The notes under the pieces: model-generated | What the model was told of the DNA's origin: nothing | What the model saw: only the letters and a program-made list of their open reading frames with translations | Database searches by the model: none | From: Edaphobacter acidisoli | Lineage (GTDB): Bacteria > Acidobacteriota > Terriglobia > Terriglobales > Acidobacteriaceae | DNA: 64,000 nucleotides | Assembly (NCBI RefSeq): GCF_014642855.1 | Contig: NZ_BMJB01000001.1 | Coordinates: forward strand, 806,001 to 870,000 | Direction: 5' to 3' | In this document: positions 53,648 through 62,792 of the stretch, piece after piece | Layout: the number at the start of each line of letters is the position of its first letter | Numbering within the stretch: the first letter of the stretch is position 1 | Made by a program: the position numbers and the translations under genes

Positions 53648-56600
53648 GTGAAAAGGTTCCGACTATTTACTTCTCTACGCAAACTATATGCATTGCCGCT
53701 CATCGTGTTGATCTCTCTGTCGTCGATGAGCGGGCATGCTCAGGTGCTTTATGGCACGCTGGTTGGCAATGTGACCGACTCTGCCGGTTTGCCTGTTCCG
53801 TCGGCAACGGTTGTGGCTACAAATATGGCGACCGGCATCTCAAAGACGACGGTGACGGACAGCTCTGGCGCTTATCGGCTGACGAATGTGGACGCGGGCA
53901 CCTACAAGATCTCCATTGCGGCGAAGTCGTTTGCCAGCACCGTTGGAACATCGATCCTGGTTCAGACCAATACGGAGAAGCGATTTGATGCGAAGCTGCT
54001 GCCGGCATCGGTAGGGCAAACGGTGACTGTTACCGGCGCTCCGCCTGAACTGCAGACCGATACCGCGACGGTGGGATTCGCATTGGAGACCACACAGGTG
54101 CAGACGCTGGTGGCGACTCCGGGAGCAAATATGAGGAACTTTCAAAGCCTCTATATGCTGATTCCCGGATTCACTCCCCCGACTGCGGATCACTCTGAGG
54201 CAGGGAATCCGGGCGACACGTTGTTTGCCAGCGTGAATGGAGTTTCGGGAAGCAATAACAACACACGCATCGACGGCGTGAGTGATATCTATGCGTGGCT
54301 GCCGGAGATTGCAGCGTATTCGCCCTCGACGGAGGCGATTGCCTCGGTCAACGTGGTGACGAACAGCCCCAATGCCGAGCAGGGATTTGCATCGGGCGCA
54401 GTGATTAACGTCGCGACGAAGTCTGGCACCAACGACTTTCATGGCACTGCGTGGGAATACAACATGATCAGCGCTCTGGAGGCGAAAGGGTATTACGTTC
54501 CGGCCAACAAGCCGATTCCGAAGTACATCATGAACCAGTTCGGTGCGAACTATGGTGGCCCCATTCGAAAGAACAAGGCGTTCTTCTTTGCCAACTGGGA
54601 GCGCACGCGGCGCTCGCAGGCTGTGAGCGGCTTTCAAACGGTTCCGACGACAGCCATGATCAATGGCGACTTCTCGGGGGTATCTACTGCGATCTACGAT
54701 CCATCCACGGGCAACCAGACGACCGGCGCTGGACGCACACAGTTCTCCAATAACATGATTCCGTCCGGAGAGATTTCCTATGCCGCGCAGCAGATGGCGA
54801 AGCTGATGACTGCGGATGCACCGAACGTTGCAGGGGCTGGGCTGAGCAACAACTTCTTTGCTGCCGCCGATGCGGAGTATACGAGGGACAATATCGACTC
54901 GCGCGTCGACTACACGCCGAACAGCTCCAGCACGATCTTCGGGCGCTATGGGATTCAGAAGACGAGCCTGTTTGATCCGCAGGCGCTCGGCAAAGCCGGT
55001 GGCGCGACGCTCGATGGCGGACAGCCGGGAAATGCGCCGAGCATCATTCAGTCGGTGGGTATGGGTGGGACTTATACTTTCCGGCCCAACCTTGTTGCTG
55101 ATGCCAACTTCGGATATCTGAGGCAGGGACTGGCTGCGAAGAACACCGACATCGGCACCAATTGGGGGCTGACGTACTTCAATATTCCGGGTACCAATGG
55201 GCCCAGTCCGCTCGATGGAGGCATTCCTCGTTTTTCTTTTACGGACATTTCGGCGCTCGGCAATTCAAATAACTCGAACCCGTTTCAGTTTCGAGACAAC
55301 ACTTACGTCTCTGCGGCAAACCTGAGCTGGACGCGAGGCAAGCACTCCACGCGCTACGGTATGGAATTTCAGCACTACGCGATCAACCACTTCCAACCGC
55401 AAAACACCTACGGCCCACGCGGAGGATTTAACTTTTCCGGCGGCCTGACTTCGCTTCCGGGTGGTGCAGCAGCGAATGGCTACAACGCCTGGGCGGATTT
55501 CCTGCTCGGACTTCCGAACCTTGTTCAGAAAGACACGCAATACCTGAATCCAGCGACTATTCGCGAGAGTGTCTGGGCGTTTTATGCGCAGGACCAGTGG
55601 CAGATTACCGACAAGTTGACCTTCACCTATGGGGTCCGCTACGAGTACTATCCGATTGCTACGCGCGATCATTCGGGACTCGACATCTTCAATCCAAACG
55701 ATGGCAAAATCTACATCCTGGGAGCAGAGGGTGTTCCTTCAAGCGCTGAGGTGCATGTAGGGAAGGGCATGATTGTGCCGCGCATCGGTCTGGCATATCG
55801 GCTTGACCAGAAGACCGTTGTCCGCGCGGGATTTGGAATATCGACCAACCCCGACAGCTATCGCAATGTGCTCACATCGTATCCGTCGGTGGTGTCGCAG
55901 ACGATTCAAGGGGCAAGCTCGTACGTGTCGCCGATCGTCAATGGCGCGGCTGCAACTCTTGTGACCGGGATACCTGCGATTACTCCGCCTACGCTTGGCT
56001 CGACGACGAACTCTGTTGCGCTGGGCACGCTCGGCACACCTGCAGGAACGCTGGGGGCGACGACGCTGCCGCTGAACTATCGCCGCGGATACTACGAGTC
56101 CTACAATGCGGCCATCGAGCGGGAGCTTCCGGGCTCGGTAGCGGTGCAGGCTACCTATGTTGGTGATCTGATCATCCGCGAAGTCCCGGGAATCAATATC
56201 AATGCGTCTGCTCCAGGTACCAATGTGGCTGGAGAGCCGCTCAATCAAGCGTTTGGTATTTCGGCAGGCGTGACCTCGGAGATTCCGATGGGGACTGGGC
56301 ACTACAACGGTCTCCAGATGCAGGCGAAGCGGAGGTTCTCTGCCGATAGCACGGTGGGAGTGAACTATACCTACTCACGTTCGATCAATGACTATGGGGA
56401 CGCGTCGGATGGTTCGTCGTCGCTGCTGGTCGCGTATCTGCCCGACTGGCGGTTGAACCGTGCGGTTGCGGGTTTTGACCGGACACATAACCTTCAGATA
56501 TTTGGCAATTACATGCTGCCCTTCGGTCGGGGCAAAAGCTTATTGCAAAATGGCGCGGCTGGATTTCTTCTCGGAGGGTGGGGAATCAGTGGCGTGCTGA

Positions 56601-57064
56601 GCCGTGAGAGCGGAACGCCCTTCACGGTGACGGGCAGCGCAGGCTCTCTGAGTGCGCAGGGCAGCACGCAGTTCGCCGACCAGATTGTTCCCAAGGTGCA
56701 AATACTGGGCGGGCACGACAGCACGCATCCCTACTTCAATACGGCTGACTTCGCCGATCCGTCTGTGGCTGAACTGGCGGCGGCAGGTGGCGTCAAATCG
56801 AACATCGTGTACCGCTTCGGAACTGCGGGAAGGAACTCCGTTCGCGGGCCCGGGTTCTTCAACCTGAGCACGAGCCTGGCGCGGACGTTCAGGCTGACGG
56901 AGAGATTCGGTCTTGTCTTCCGTGCGGAGGCGTTCAACCTGACCAACACTCCGTCGTTTGCTAATCCGGCGTCGAATGTATCGTCGGCTAGCGGCTTTGG
57001 CATCATATCGAGCACGCAGAATAACAACCGCGAATTGCGCCTCTCGGGACGGCTCAACTTCTGA
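53648..57064 (+). CDS. TonB-dependent receptor with carboxypeptidase regulatory-like domain (Oar type)
   Basis: A 1138-residue outer-membrane receptor of the type abundant in Terriglobia. After the signal peptide (FTSLRKLYALPLIVLISLSS) come a carboxypeptidase-regulatory-like domain (GTLVGNVTDSAGLPVPSATV to about residue 115), a divergent plug with TRIDGVSDIYAWLPEIA, and a beta-barrel ending in LRLSGRLNF with terminal Phe, as expected for outer-membrane assembly. The start is GTG 53648, preceded by AGGAGG. The ligand is unknown; the GH28 neighbour suggests pectin fragments. The gene probably starts its own transcript and ends at a strong terminator 15 bp after the stop. Confidence 0.92.
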   Translation: MKRFRLFTSLRKLYALPLIVLISLSSMSGHAQVLYGTLVGNVTDSAGLPVPSATVVATNMATGISKTTVTDSSGAYRLTNVDAGTYKISIAAKSFASTVGTSILVQTNTEKRFDAKLLPASVGQTVTVTGAPPELQTDTATVGFALETTQVQTLVATPGANMRNFQSLYMLIPGFTPPTADHSEAGNPGDTLFASVNGVSGSNNNTRIDGVSDIYAWLPEIAAYSPSTEAIASVNVVTNSPNAEQGFASGAVINVATKSGTNDFHGTAWEYNMISALEAKGYYVPANKPIPKYIMNQFGANYGGPIRKNKAFFFANWERTRRSQAVSGFQTVPTTAMINGDFSGVSTAIYDPSTGNQTTGAGRTQFSNNMIPSGEISYAAQQMAKLMTADAPNVAGAGLSNNFFAAADAEYTRDNIDSRVDYTPNSSSTIFGRYGIQKTSLFDPQALGKAGGATLDGGQPGNAPSIIQSVGMGGTYTFRPNLVADANFGYLRQGLAAKNTDIGTNWGLTYFNIPGTNGPSPLDGGIPRFSFTDISALGNSNNSNPFQFRDNTYVSAANLSWTRGKHSTRYGMEFQHYAINHFQPQNTYGPRGGFNFSGGLTSLPGGAAANGYNAWADFLLGLPNLVQKDTQYLNPATIRESVWAFYAQDQWQITDKLTFTYGVRYEYYPIATRDHSGLDIFNPNDGKIYILGAEGVPSSAEVHVGKGMIVPRIGLAYRLDQKTVVRAGFGISTNPDSYRNVLTSYPSVVSQTIQGASSYVSPIVNGAAATLVTGIPAITPPTLGSTTNSVALGTLGTPAGTLGATTLPLNYRRGYYESYNAAIERELPGSVAVQATYVGDLIIREVPGININASAPGTNVAGEPLNQAFGISAGVTSEIPMGTGHYNGLQMQAKRRFSADSTVGVNYTYSRSINDYGDASDGSSSLLVAYLPDWRLNRAVAGFDRTHNLQIFGNYMLPFGRGKSLLQNGAAGFLLGGWGISGVLSRESGTPFTVTGSAGSLSAQGSTQFADQIVPKVQILGGHDSTHPYFNTADFADPSVAELAAAGGVKSNIVYRFGTAGRNSVRGPGFFNLSTSLARTFRLTERFGLVFRAEAFNLTNTPSFANPASNVSSASGFGIISSTQNNNRELRLSGRLNF

Positions 57065-57078
57065 TCTGCCCGATGGAA

Positions 57079-57103
57079 AAAGCCCGGACAGTGTCCGGGC
57101 TTT
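57079..57103 (+). terminator. Intrinsic terminator after the first TonB-dependent receptor gene
   Basis: AAAGCCCGGACA (57079-57090) and TGTCCGGGCTTT (57092-57103) form a 12-bp palindrome around a single G, followed by CTTATGCTTTC. It is almost the same as the hairpin at 51718-51744, including flanking TGGAAAA and TTATGCTTTCT. Confidence 0.88.
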
Positions 57104-57177
57104 CTTATGCTTTCTATATCACTGACGGTGCTACTTGCACGCTGCGCGAGCTTTATCGAGAAGGTAGGGTGAGCGTG

Positions 57178-57215
57178 CTTCTCATCAGCAATTGATCACG
57201 GACGAAAAGCTGACG
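57178..57215 (+). repeat. Flanking repeat of the acetyltransferase gene, left copy
   Basis: A 38-bp sequence (CTTCTCATCAGCAATTGATC onward, ending GCTGACG) that matches 57805-57842 at 34 of 38 positions. Its internal hairpin has two mismatches. Confidence 0.7.
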
Positions 57216-57265
57216 CTTCATTACCACTTCGATAAAGTAGATATTAAAATGCCGGAGTCTTCTGC

Positions 57266-57799
57266 GTGCCTCCACAACCCTCTGCACGTTTGACATTTCG
57301 AAGTTGGACTGACCAGGACACCGCGCTTGCCGAGGCCTTATGGTGCGATCCGGAAGTGACTTACTACTTCGGCGGCGCGATGACCCGTGAACAGACGCAT
57401 GATCGGCTGCATATCGAATGTGATCGCGAGACCCGTCTCGGCATCCAGTACTGGCCAATTTTCGTACGCGAGACTGGCGAATTTGCAGGGTGCGCGGGTC
57501 TAAGGCCGTGGTCGATGGATTCCAACACAGTTGAGGTAGGCGTCAATCTTATGCGATCTGTATGGGGACTGCGGCTAGGCGAAGAGGCTTTGCGTGCAGT
57601 GCTCGCGTATGGGTTCGATACGCTGAATCTCCCAAGGATTGTCGCGGGGCACGGGAGGGAACATGAAAACTCTCGGAAGCTGCTTGAGCGAGTGGGATTC
57701 AAGTACACACACGATATTCTCTGGGGGCCCAAGGAGATAGAGGTATGCATGTGGGCCATCCATGCGGGAGAATGGCGCGTGGAAAATCGGCCGCGATAA
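57266..57799 (+). CDS. GNAT family N-acetyltransferase (RimJ/RimL-like)
   Basis: A 177-residue acetyltransferase. The pattern is LTFRSWTDQDTALAEALWCD near the start, GIQYWPIFVRETGEFAGCAG, LRPWSMDSNTVEVGVNLMRS, then the acetyl-CoA site VWGLRLGEEALRAVLAYGF and NLPRIVAGHGREHENSRKLL. This fits the RimJ/RimL branch, with substrate unknown. The start appears to be GTG 57266; no ATG is in frame upstream and the ribosome site is weak. The gene is flanked on both sides by a 38-bp repeat (57178-57215 and 57805-57842), which suggests it arrived or was duplicated as a unit. Confidence 0.82.
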   Translation: MPPQPSARLTFRSWTDQDTALAEALWCDPEVTYYFGGAMTREQTHDRLHIECDRETRLGIQYWPIFVRETGEFAGCAGLRPWSMDSNTVEVGVNLMRSVWGLRLGEEALRAVLAYGFDTLNLPRIVAGHGREHENSRKLLERVGFKYTHDILWGPKEIEVCMWAIHAGEWRVENRPR

Positions 57800-57804
57800 A
57801 CGCC

Positions 57805-57842
57805 CTTCTCGTCAGCAATCGATCACGGACGAGAAGTTGACG
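57805..57842 (+). repeat. Flanking repeat of the acetyltransferase gene, right copy
   Basis: A 38-bp sequence (CTTCTCGTCAGCAATCGATC onward) whose arms CTTCTCGTC and GACGAGAAG form a perfect 9-bp stem. It begins 6 bp after the acetyltransferase stop and could serve as its terminator. Confidence 0.7.
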
Positions 57843-58086
57843 TCGCAGTCCTGATCTATATCGAGGGAGCGCATAGGCGATTGTTTACTGGTTGCCTCGC
57901 TGTTCGCTCGCGTGCGCAAGGCTTCCTTCATCTCTCCCCATTCAGGAAATTTTGTAACCAGCTATTGACGAGGCGTTAACTTAGCTGCCTTACGATACCG
58001 CTCAGTTGATCTCCCAATCGTATCGCGCGCAGTGCGCGATTTTATAAGTCGAAACACATGCACTTGATGAGTGCAAGGGGAAAACA

Positions 58087-60927
58087 TTGTCATCTCAAGC
58101 CTTCCGTTCCTTTCGCCGAGCGTCGCTTCTTGTATTCACGTTGTTGTTCTGCGGTCTTGTTGCGAGCGCAGGCGCACAGACACGCGGGGCCATCGGTGGG
58201 ACCGTCACCGATCAGACTGGAGCGGCCCTGAAAGGTGCGCAGGTCTCTGTGCAGTCGCCGGCGCTTATGGTTTCGACGAATGAGCAGGGGCGGTTCTACA
58301 TTAATAACCTCGCGCCTGGAACGTACAACCTTACGGTTTCCTACGTTGGTCTGGCCTCGTTCACCACTTCAGTGACGGTTAACGCGGGGCAGACCGCAAG
58401 CGTTGCTGCTCAGTTGCAGATCGCTGGCCGCGAAGAGACGGTTGTCGTATCGGCTCGCCGCGCTTCGGCTGAAGCTGAGGCGATCAACGAAGAGCGTGCT
58501 GCCGACAATCTGCTGCAGGTGATGCCACACGAAGTCATCACGAGTCTGCCGAATGCAAATCTGGCGGATGCGTTGGGGCGCCTGCCCAGCGTCACGCTGG
58601 AGCGCGACGAGGGTGAGGGCAAGTATGTGCAGGTCCGCAGCACGGAGCCGCGCCTGACGAATACAACGGTGGACGGTGTTAATCTGCCCTCCGAAGAGCC
58701 CGGTGTGCGTCAGATCAAGTTCGACGCTATTCCGTCCGGCCTTGTTGATTCGGTACAGATCAGCAAGACATTGCAGGCCAATATGGATGGTGACGGCATC
58801 GGCGGCTCGGTCAATCTGGTGACCAGAACTGCTTCCGATACGCCGACCTTCGAGGTCACGGGCCTTGGCGGTTATACGCCCATCATCAATGGCCGCGGCA
58901 ACACGACTGAGACTGCCACATACGGCCGCCGGTTCGGCGCAAGCAAGAAGTTCGGCTTCATCGCCGGTGGTTCTTTTGACTGGGAGGGCCGCGGCATCGA
59001 CGACATTGAGCCGGTGCCCGACCAGAATAGTGGCGAGACTTGGTTCGATGGCATGAGCCTTCGTGAGTATCAGTACTTCCGCTCGCGGTATGGCTTTGCC
59101 GGAAGCACTGACTACCGCATTCGCGATGGCTCGAACGTCTACGCGCGCTTTCTCTATAGCGATTTCAAGAACTATGGCGACCGCTGGGCCTATCAGTTGC
59201 AGGACAACACGCCGAATGTTTCGTTGCTTGCTCCAGGGAACCAGGGCGGCGTTCCTTCGTTTGATGGCGAGCTGCGGAACCCGGATATTCAGGTGGGCAG
59301 CCTGATTCTTGGCGGCACTCACGTCCTCAACTCCAGCTGGTTTACGTGGGAAGCCAATGTCGGACGTTCTTCTTATGGCAAGTCGCCGTATTCGGACGCG
59401 TACTTCAGCTCGACGCTTCCAGCGAGTAATTGCGAATTCAATTCGTCGGGAACCACGAACAAATACCTTCCGCAGTGGAACCAGGCCTGTTTCTCGGAGA
59501 TTCAGAATCCCTCGAACTACACGCTTTCGAACATTACTCGCGATCTCGGAACGGCGGCTCAGTTGAACCTGGGGCTCGGTGGATCGGGAGCCAAGCAGTA
59601 TCACATCGGCGGGCACTCGGCGGTCCTCGAAGTAGGCGGCAAGTTCCGCAACGAGCACAAATATGCCAACACCTACGTGCTGACGCTGACGCCGAACGGA
59701 ACGGTGGGGATGTCGCAGTTTCCCAACAGCATGATCAACCACAACTATTACAACGGCGGCGCCTATCCGCTGGGCTACAACGTCTCTTTGGAAGATGTGC
59801 TCTCTTACGCCAACTCCAATGCGGGCGCGTTTAGCCAGAGCAGTACGCAGGGACAGGACGCGTCTGACTTCTCGATCGTGGAGAAGGTCGGCGCAGGGTA
59901 CCTGATGAACACGATCGACTTCGCGCACGGCATCCGATTCATCGCCGGGCTGCGTGCGGAGAACACCAGCGACAATGTTCACAACCTCTCGTTCGGTGAC
60001 ACGGGCGTCACGCCAAACTCGTATTCGGGTTCTTACTACACGTTGTTGCCGAGCGCTTCACTCCGTTTCAATGCCGGGCCGGACAGCTACGTGCGCCTTA
60101 TCTACGCGCGCGGGCTGTCGCGTCCTGACCCGCAAGACATTGCCCAGCCGCTTAGCTGGACGGTTTCGGGAAACGGCGCGAATCGTTACTCGGTCAACTT
60201 CGGCAATGCCAATCTGAAGGCTGAGACGGGCGACGATGTAGACGTCCTGTACGAGCATTACCTGAAGCCGTTCGGGATTATTTCGGCGGGCTACTTCTAC
60301 AAGTCGCTCAAGAACCCGATTGTGTCGGAGACTTATCAGCTGACGGACTATCTGCCACCGGGCGCGCCGGAGGTGGACCGCGGAAACTATCTTGCGACGC
60401 AGCCGGTCAATGGCGGCAGCGCGTGGTTGAGTGGCTTTGAGGCCTCGTACCTGCAGCATTACAGTGCGCTGCCTGGCCTCTTCGGCGGGCTCGGGCTCTC
60501 GGCGAACTACAGCTACATCGGCTCACGTACGGATGGCATTCCGGGGCGCTCCGATCATCCGCGTCTGCTTCGCAATTCACCCAACATGTTCAATATCAGC
60601 CCTACTTATGATCGCGGGCGCTACTCGATTCGTATGGGCATTTCCTACAATCAGGCGAGCATCTACGGATACCAGTACCAGAACGGCACGCCGGGTGGTG
60701 TGAACGGACCGCTGAGCGATATTTACTTTTACTCGCATATCCAGGTGGATGCGCAGGGTTTTGTGAGATTGAAACGCGACCTGAGCCTGGTGGTCTCCGG
60801 CCTGAACCTGAACAATGAGGTGTTCGGGTTCTATCAGGGCAGCTCGCAGTACATGATTCAGCGGGAGTACTACCGTCCGACGTTTTCGGCGGGCTTTCGA
60901 TGGACACCGAGGCGCGGCGAGAAGTAG
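58087..60927 (+). CDS. TonB-dependent receptor
   Basis: A 946-residue outer-membrane receptor of a different subgroup from the preceding one. Signal peptide (SFRRASLLVFTLLFCGLVAS), a carboxypeptidase-regulatory-like domain (IGGTVTDQTGAALKGAQVSV to about residue 115), then a classic plug: PHEVITSLPNANLADALGRL, RLTNTTVDGVNLPSEEPGVR and MDGDGIGGSVNLVTRTASD. These are hallmarks of TonB receptors for sugars or siderophores (TIGR01782 type). The barrel ends YRPTFSAGFRW followed by TPRRGEK, so the usual last-residue aromatic is followed by seven more residues. The start is TTG 58087 with AAGGGG 7 bp upstream. The ligand is unknown. Confidence 0.92.
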   Translation: MSSQAFRSFRRASLLVFTLLFCGLVASAGAQTRGAIGGTVTDQTGAALKGAQVSVQSPALMVSTNEQGRFYINNLAPGTYNLTVSYVGLASFTTSVTVNAGQTASVAAQLQIAGREETVVVSARRASAEAEAINEERAADNLLQVMPHEVITSLPNANLADALGRLPSVTLERDEGEGKYVQVRSTEPRLTNTTVDGVNLPSEEPGVRQIKFDAIPSGLVDSVQISKTLQANMDGDGIGGSVNLVTRTASDTPTFEVTGLGGYTPIINGRGNTTETATYGRRFGASKKFGFIAGGSFDWEGRGIDDIEPVPDQNSGETWFDGMSLREYQYFRSRYGFAGSTDYRIRDGSNVYARFLYSDFKNYGDRWAYQLQDNTPNVSLLAPGNQGGVPSFDGELRNPDIQVGSLILGGTHVLNSSWFTWEANVGRSSYGKSPYSDAYFSSTLPASNCEFNSSGTTNKYLPQWNQACFSEIQNPSNYTLSNITRDLGTAAQLNLGLGGSGAKQYHIGGHSAVLEVGGKFRNEHKYANTYVLTLTPNGTVGMSQFPNSMINHNYYNGGAYPLGYNVSLEDVLSYANSNAGAFSQSSTQGQDASDFSIVEKVGAGYLMNTIDFAHGIRFIAGLRAENTSDNVHNLSFGDTGVTPNSYSGSYYTLLPSASLRFNAGPDSYVRLIYARGLSRPDPQDIAQPLSWTVSGNGANRYSVNFGNANLKAETGDDVDVLYEHYLKPFGIISAGYFYKSLKNPIVSETYQLTDYLPPGAPEVDRGNYLATQPVNGGSAWLSGFEASYLQHYSALPGLFGGLGLSANYSYIGSRTDGIPGRSDHPRLLRNSPNMFNISPTYDRGRYSIRMGISYNQASIYGYQYQNGTPGGVNGPLSDIYFYSHIQVDAQGFVRLKRDLSLVVSGLNLNNEVFGFYQGSSQYMIQREYYRPTFSAGFRWTPRRGEK

Positions 60928-60955
60928 AAGGCTCCCGCGCCGGATCAGGTTTTTA

Positions 60956-62209
60956 TCAGGCTAGCCAGATGAGTGGGAGTAGTCCGGCGAGGGCGAGGGC
61001 GGCTAGGAAGATGAGGGCGCGGCGACCGGTGGGGCGGTCGGCGAGGCTGTAGGCGTAGATGCCTTTGATGATGTTGTTGCTGGAGGCGGCTATGAGGATG
61101 GCCCCGGCGGCGACCTTGACGGCGGTGATGGTGCCTGCGGCCTGGGTGAGGCCCATGATGAAGGGGTCCACGTCGGAGACGCCCATGACGGCGGCGAGCA
61201 CATCGACGCCTGCTTTGCCGAGATAGCGGACGGCGAGCTGGGTGATGATGAGCATCGCGAGAAAGAGCAGCGCGAAGAGGAAGGCGGTGGTCAGCTCAAG
61301 CGGGTTTTTGGGCTCCTGATTTTGCTGGACTGTGACGCTTTTGGTGCGGCGCGTCCAGAGCCAGCCGAAGATGCAGGCGACTACGGCGAGTGTGATGAGA
61401 GGCATCCATAGCGCGTCGCGTAGCTGGCGATTGAAGAGCGCGAGCAGGGCGGTGAGGCGAAGATACATGACGCCGGAGGCCATGAGGATGCCTCCGGCGA
61501 AGAGGTTGGGCTGGTTTTCTTTCTTGCTCTGTTTGGCCAGAACGACGGTAGTGACGGTGGAGGAGTATGCGCCGCCTAGCAGAGAGGCGAGCACGATGCC
61601 TCCCTGGCCTTTTGCGATTTTTTGCAGGACGTAGCTGCCGTAGGAGATGGCGCTGATGGCGACGACGACCATCCAGGTCTTGAAGGGATTGATGTGGAAT
61701 GGGCCGTACTCGTGGTTGGGAAGGATGGGCAGGATGACGGCGGAGAGCAGGAGGAACTTGGCGAAGGTGAGGATCTCGGCGGGCGGGGTGCGGGCTGCGA
61801 GCTTTTCAAGCGCGGACTTGAGGTCGAGCAGGAGCAGGCTGGCTACGGCAAGTGTGGTGGCGATCCAGAGGTGGTTGTAGCTGACGAGCGCGCCGACGAG
61901 GAAGGTGGTGAGGCCGGAGATCTCGGTGGTGGCTCCGGCCAGCTCGGACTGGGCGAGCTTGTGCCAGTAGGAGAGGAGCAGGAACGCAGCGACGACGAGG
62001 AAGCCTACGGTGAGTGGAAGGAGTTGCGTGCCGGAGAGCAGGGCGAGCGAGTAGCCGATGAGGCCGATGAGGGGAAAGGTGCGGATTCCGCCGAAGGTGT
62101 AGCCGCCGCCGGCTTTGTGCTCCTCGCGCTCGAGGCCGATGAGGAACGAGAGAAAGAGTACAAGGACGACTTTGATGGCTTCTGGGGGAAGCTCCTTCAA
62201 AAGCTGCAT
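60956..62209 (-). CDS. MgtC/DUF4010 family membrane protein
   Basis: A 417-residue multi-helix membrane protein. The N-terminus VVLVLFLSFLIGLEREEHKA, then GGIRTFPLIGLIGYSLALLS, matches the MgtC/SapB domain; the C-terminal half matches DUF4010 (SLLGGAYSSTVTTVVLAKQS, VDVLAAVMGVSDVDPFIMGL, ASSNNIIKGIYAYSLADRP). Around 11-12 helices are expected. Function is unknown; MgtC itself is linked to Mg and acid adaptation, but transport by this fused form is inferred only. It ends 28 bp from the converging receptor gene. A minus-strand terminator for the upstream small gene precedes it. Confidence 0.87.
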   Translation of the reverse strand: MQLLKELPPEAIKVVLVLFLSFLIGLEREEHKAGGGYTFGGIRTFPLIGLIGYSLALLSGTQLLPLTVGFLVVAAFLLLSYWHKLAQSELAGATTEISGLTTFLVGALVSYNHLWIATTLAVASLLLLDLKSALEKLAARTPPAEILTFAKFLLLSAVILPILPNHEYGPFHINPFKTWMVVVAISAISYGSYVLQKIAKGQGGIVLASLLGGAYSSTVTTVVLAKQSKKENQPNLFAGGILMASGVMYLRLTALLALFNRQLRDALWMPLITLAVVACIFGWLWTRRTKSVTVQQNQEPKNPLELTTAFLFALLFLAMLIITQLAVRYLGKAGVDVLAAVMGVSDVDPFIMGLTQAAGTITAVKVAAGAILIAASSNNIIKGIYAYSLADRPTGRRALIFLAALALAGLLPLIWLA

Positions 62210-62277
62210 GGCGCCTCAAGGGTGATGCGTGATGTGCCATGACAGCATACACGGTGGGGCTTTCGGTTCATAAACAA

Positions 62278-62307
62278 AGAACCCCGCGTTGGCTGACGTG
62301 GGGTTCT
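62278..62307 (-). terminator. Terminator of the small acidic protein gene
   Basis: AGAACCCC (62278-62285) pairs with GGGGTTCT (62300-62307), with further pairing inside. Read on the minus strand it runs into TTTGTTTATG. It lies 70 bp after the small gene's stop and before the DUF4010 gene. Confidence 0.7.
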
Positions 62308-62376
62308 CTGCTGGATCGTGTTGCTTCGCTGCACACGGAGATGCGCCTGGTGGCGAACGAAAGTGTTGGTGCTGGT

Positions 62377-62562
62377 TTAGCCCTGGTTCTGGTCGGAGCC
62401 GTCGTCTTCCTTCTTCTCTTCAAAATGCTCGGCGATGGCTTTGAGGCCCTCGGCTCCGCCTACGGCGGCGACGGCTTCGGTGAGCATGCCTGCGTTGGGG
62501 TCGAGCTTCTTGGTGGCTTCAACGGCGGCGAATGCGCCTGCTGCTTCTTCGAGAATTCCCAT
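62377..62562 (-). CDS. Small acidic hypothetical protein
   Basis: A 61-residue protein, MGILEEAAGAFAAVEATKKL followed by DPNAGMLTEAVAAVGGAEGL and a charged tail (EHFEEKKEDDGSDQNQG). It is predicted to be a short helical, Ala/Glu-rich soluble protein. GGAGGG about 8 bp before the ATG fixes start 62562; the frame is open to 62622, but upstream residues are unlikely. I do not recognise a family. Its own terminator suggests a single-gene unit. Confidence 0.65.
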   Translation of the reverse strand: MGILEEAAGAFAAVEATKKLDPNAGMLTEAVAAVGGAEGLKAIAEHFEEKKEDDGSDQNQG

Positions 62563-62645
62563 GATGTCCCTCCGTGTGGAACGGGTGTGCTTGCGCTCTG
62601 TTTGAGCTTGGACATCATACATCTTGCGTGTGAATTGGGGTAGCC

Positions 62646-62694
62646 GGGGCTAAAGCCCCTTTTTATGGTGCGATGTTCATGGGGCTAAAGCCCC
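62646..62694. repeat. Doublet of a 14-bp palindrome
   Basis: GGGGCTAAAGCCCC occurs at 62646-62659 and again at 62681-62694, exactly 35 bp apart. The first is followed by TTTTT. They lie between the small protein gene and pfkA. Each can form a 5-6 bp stem. Confidence 0.7.
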
Positions 62695-62792
62695 ATGCTT
62701 CCACCTGACAGCGGGATGGTTGCGGTAGAATTTTTTCGGTGTCTTAATCTGGAAGAAATCGATTGTCTGAAGTTCGATAGAAGGAGAAAGCA

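Noticed and set aside
57178..57842. Integron cassette with attC sites around the acetyltransferase
   Set aside because: The flanking repeats lack the conserved ends of attC sites and no integrase is present.
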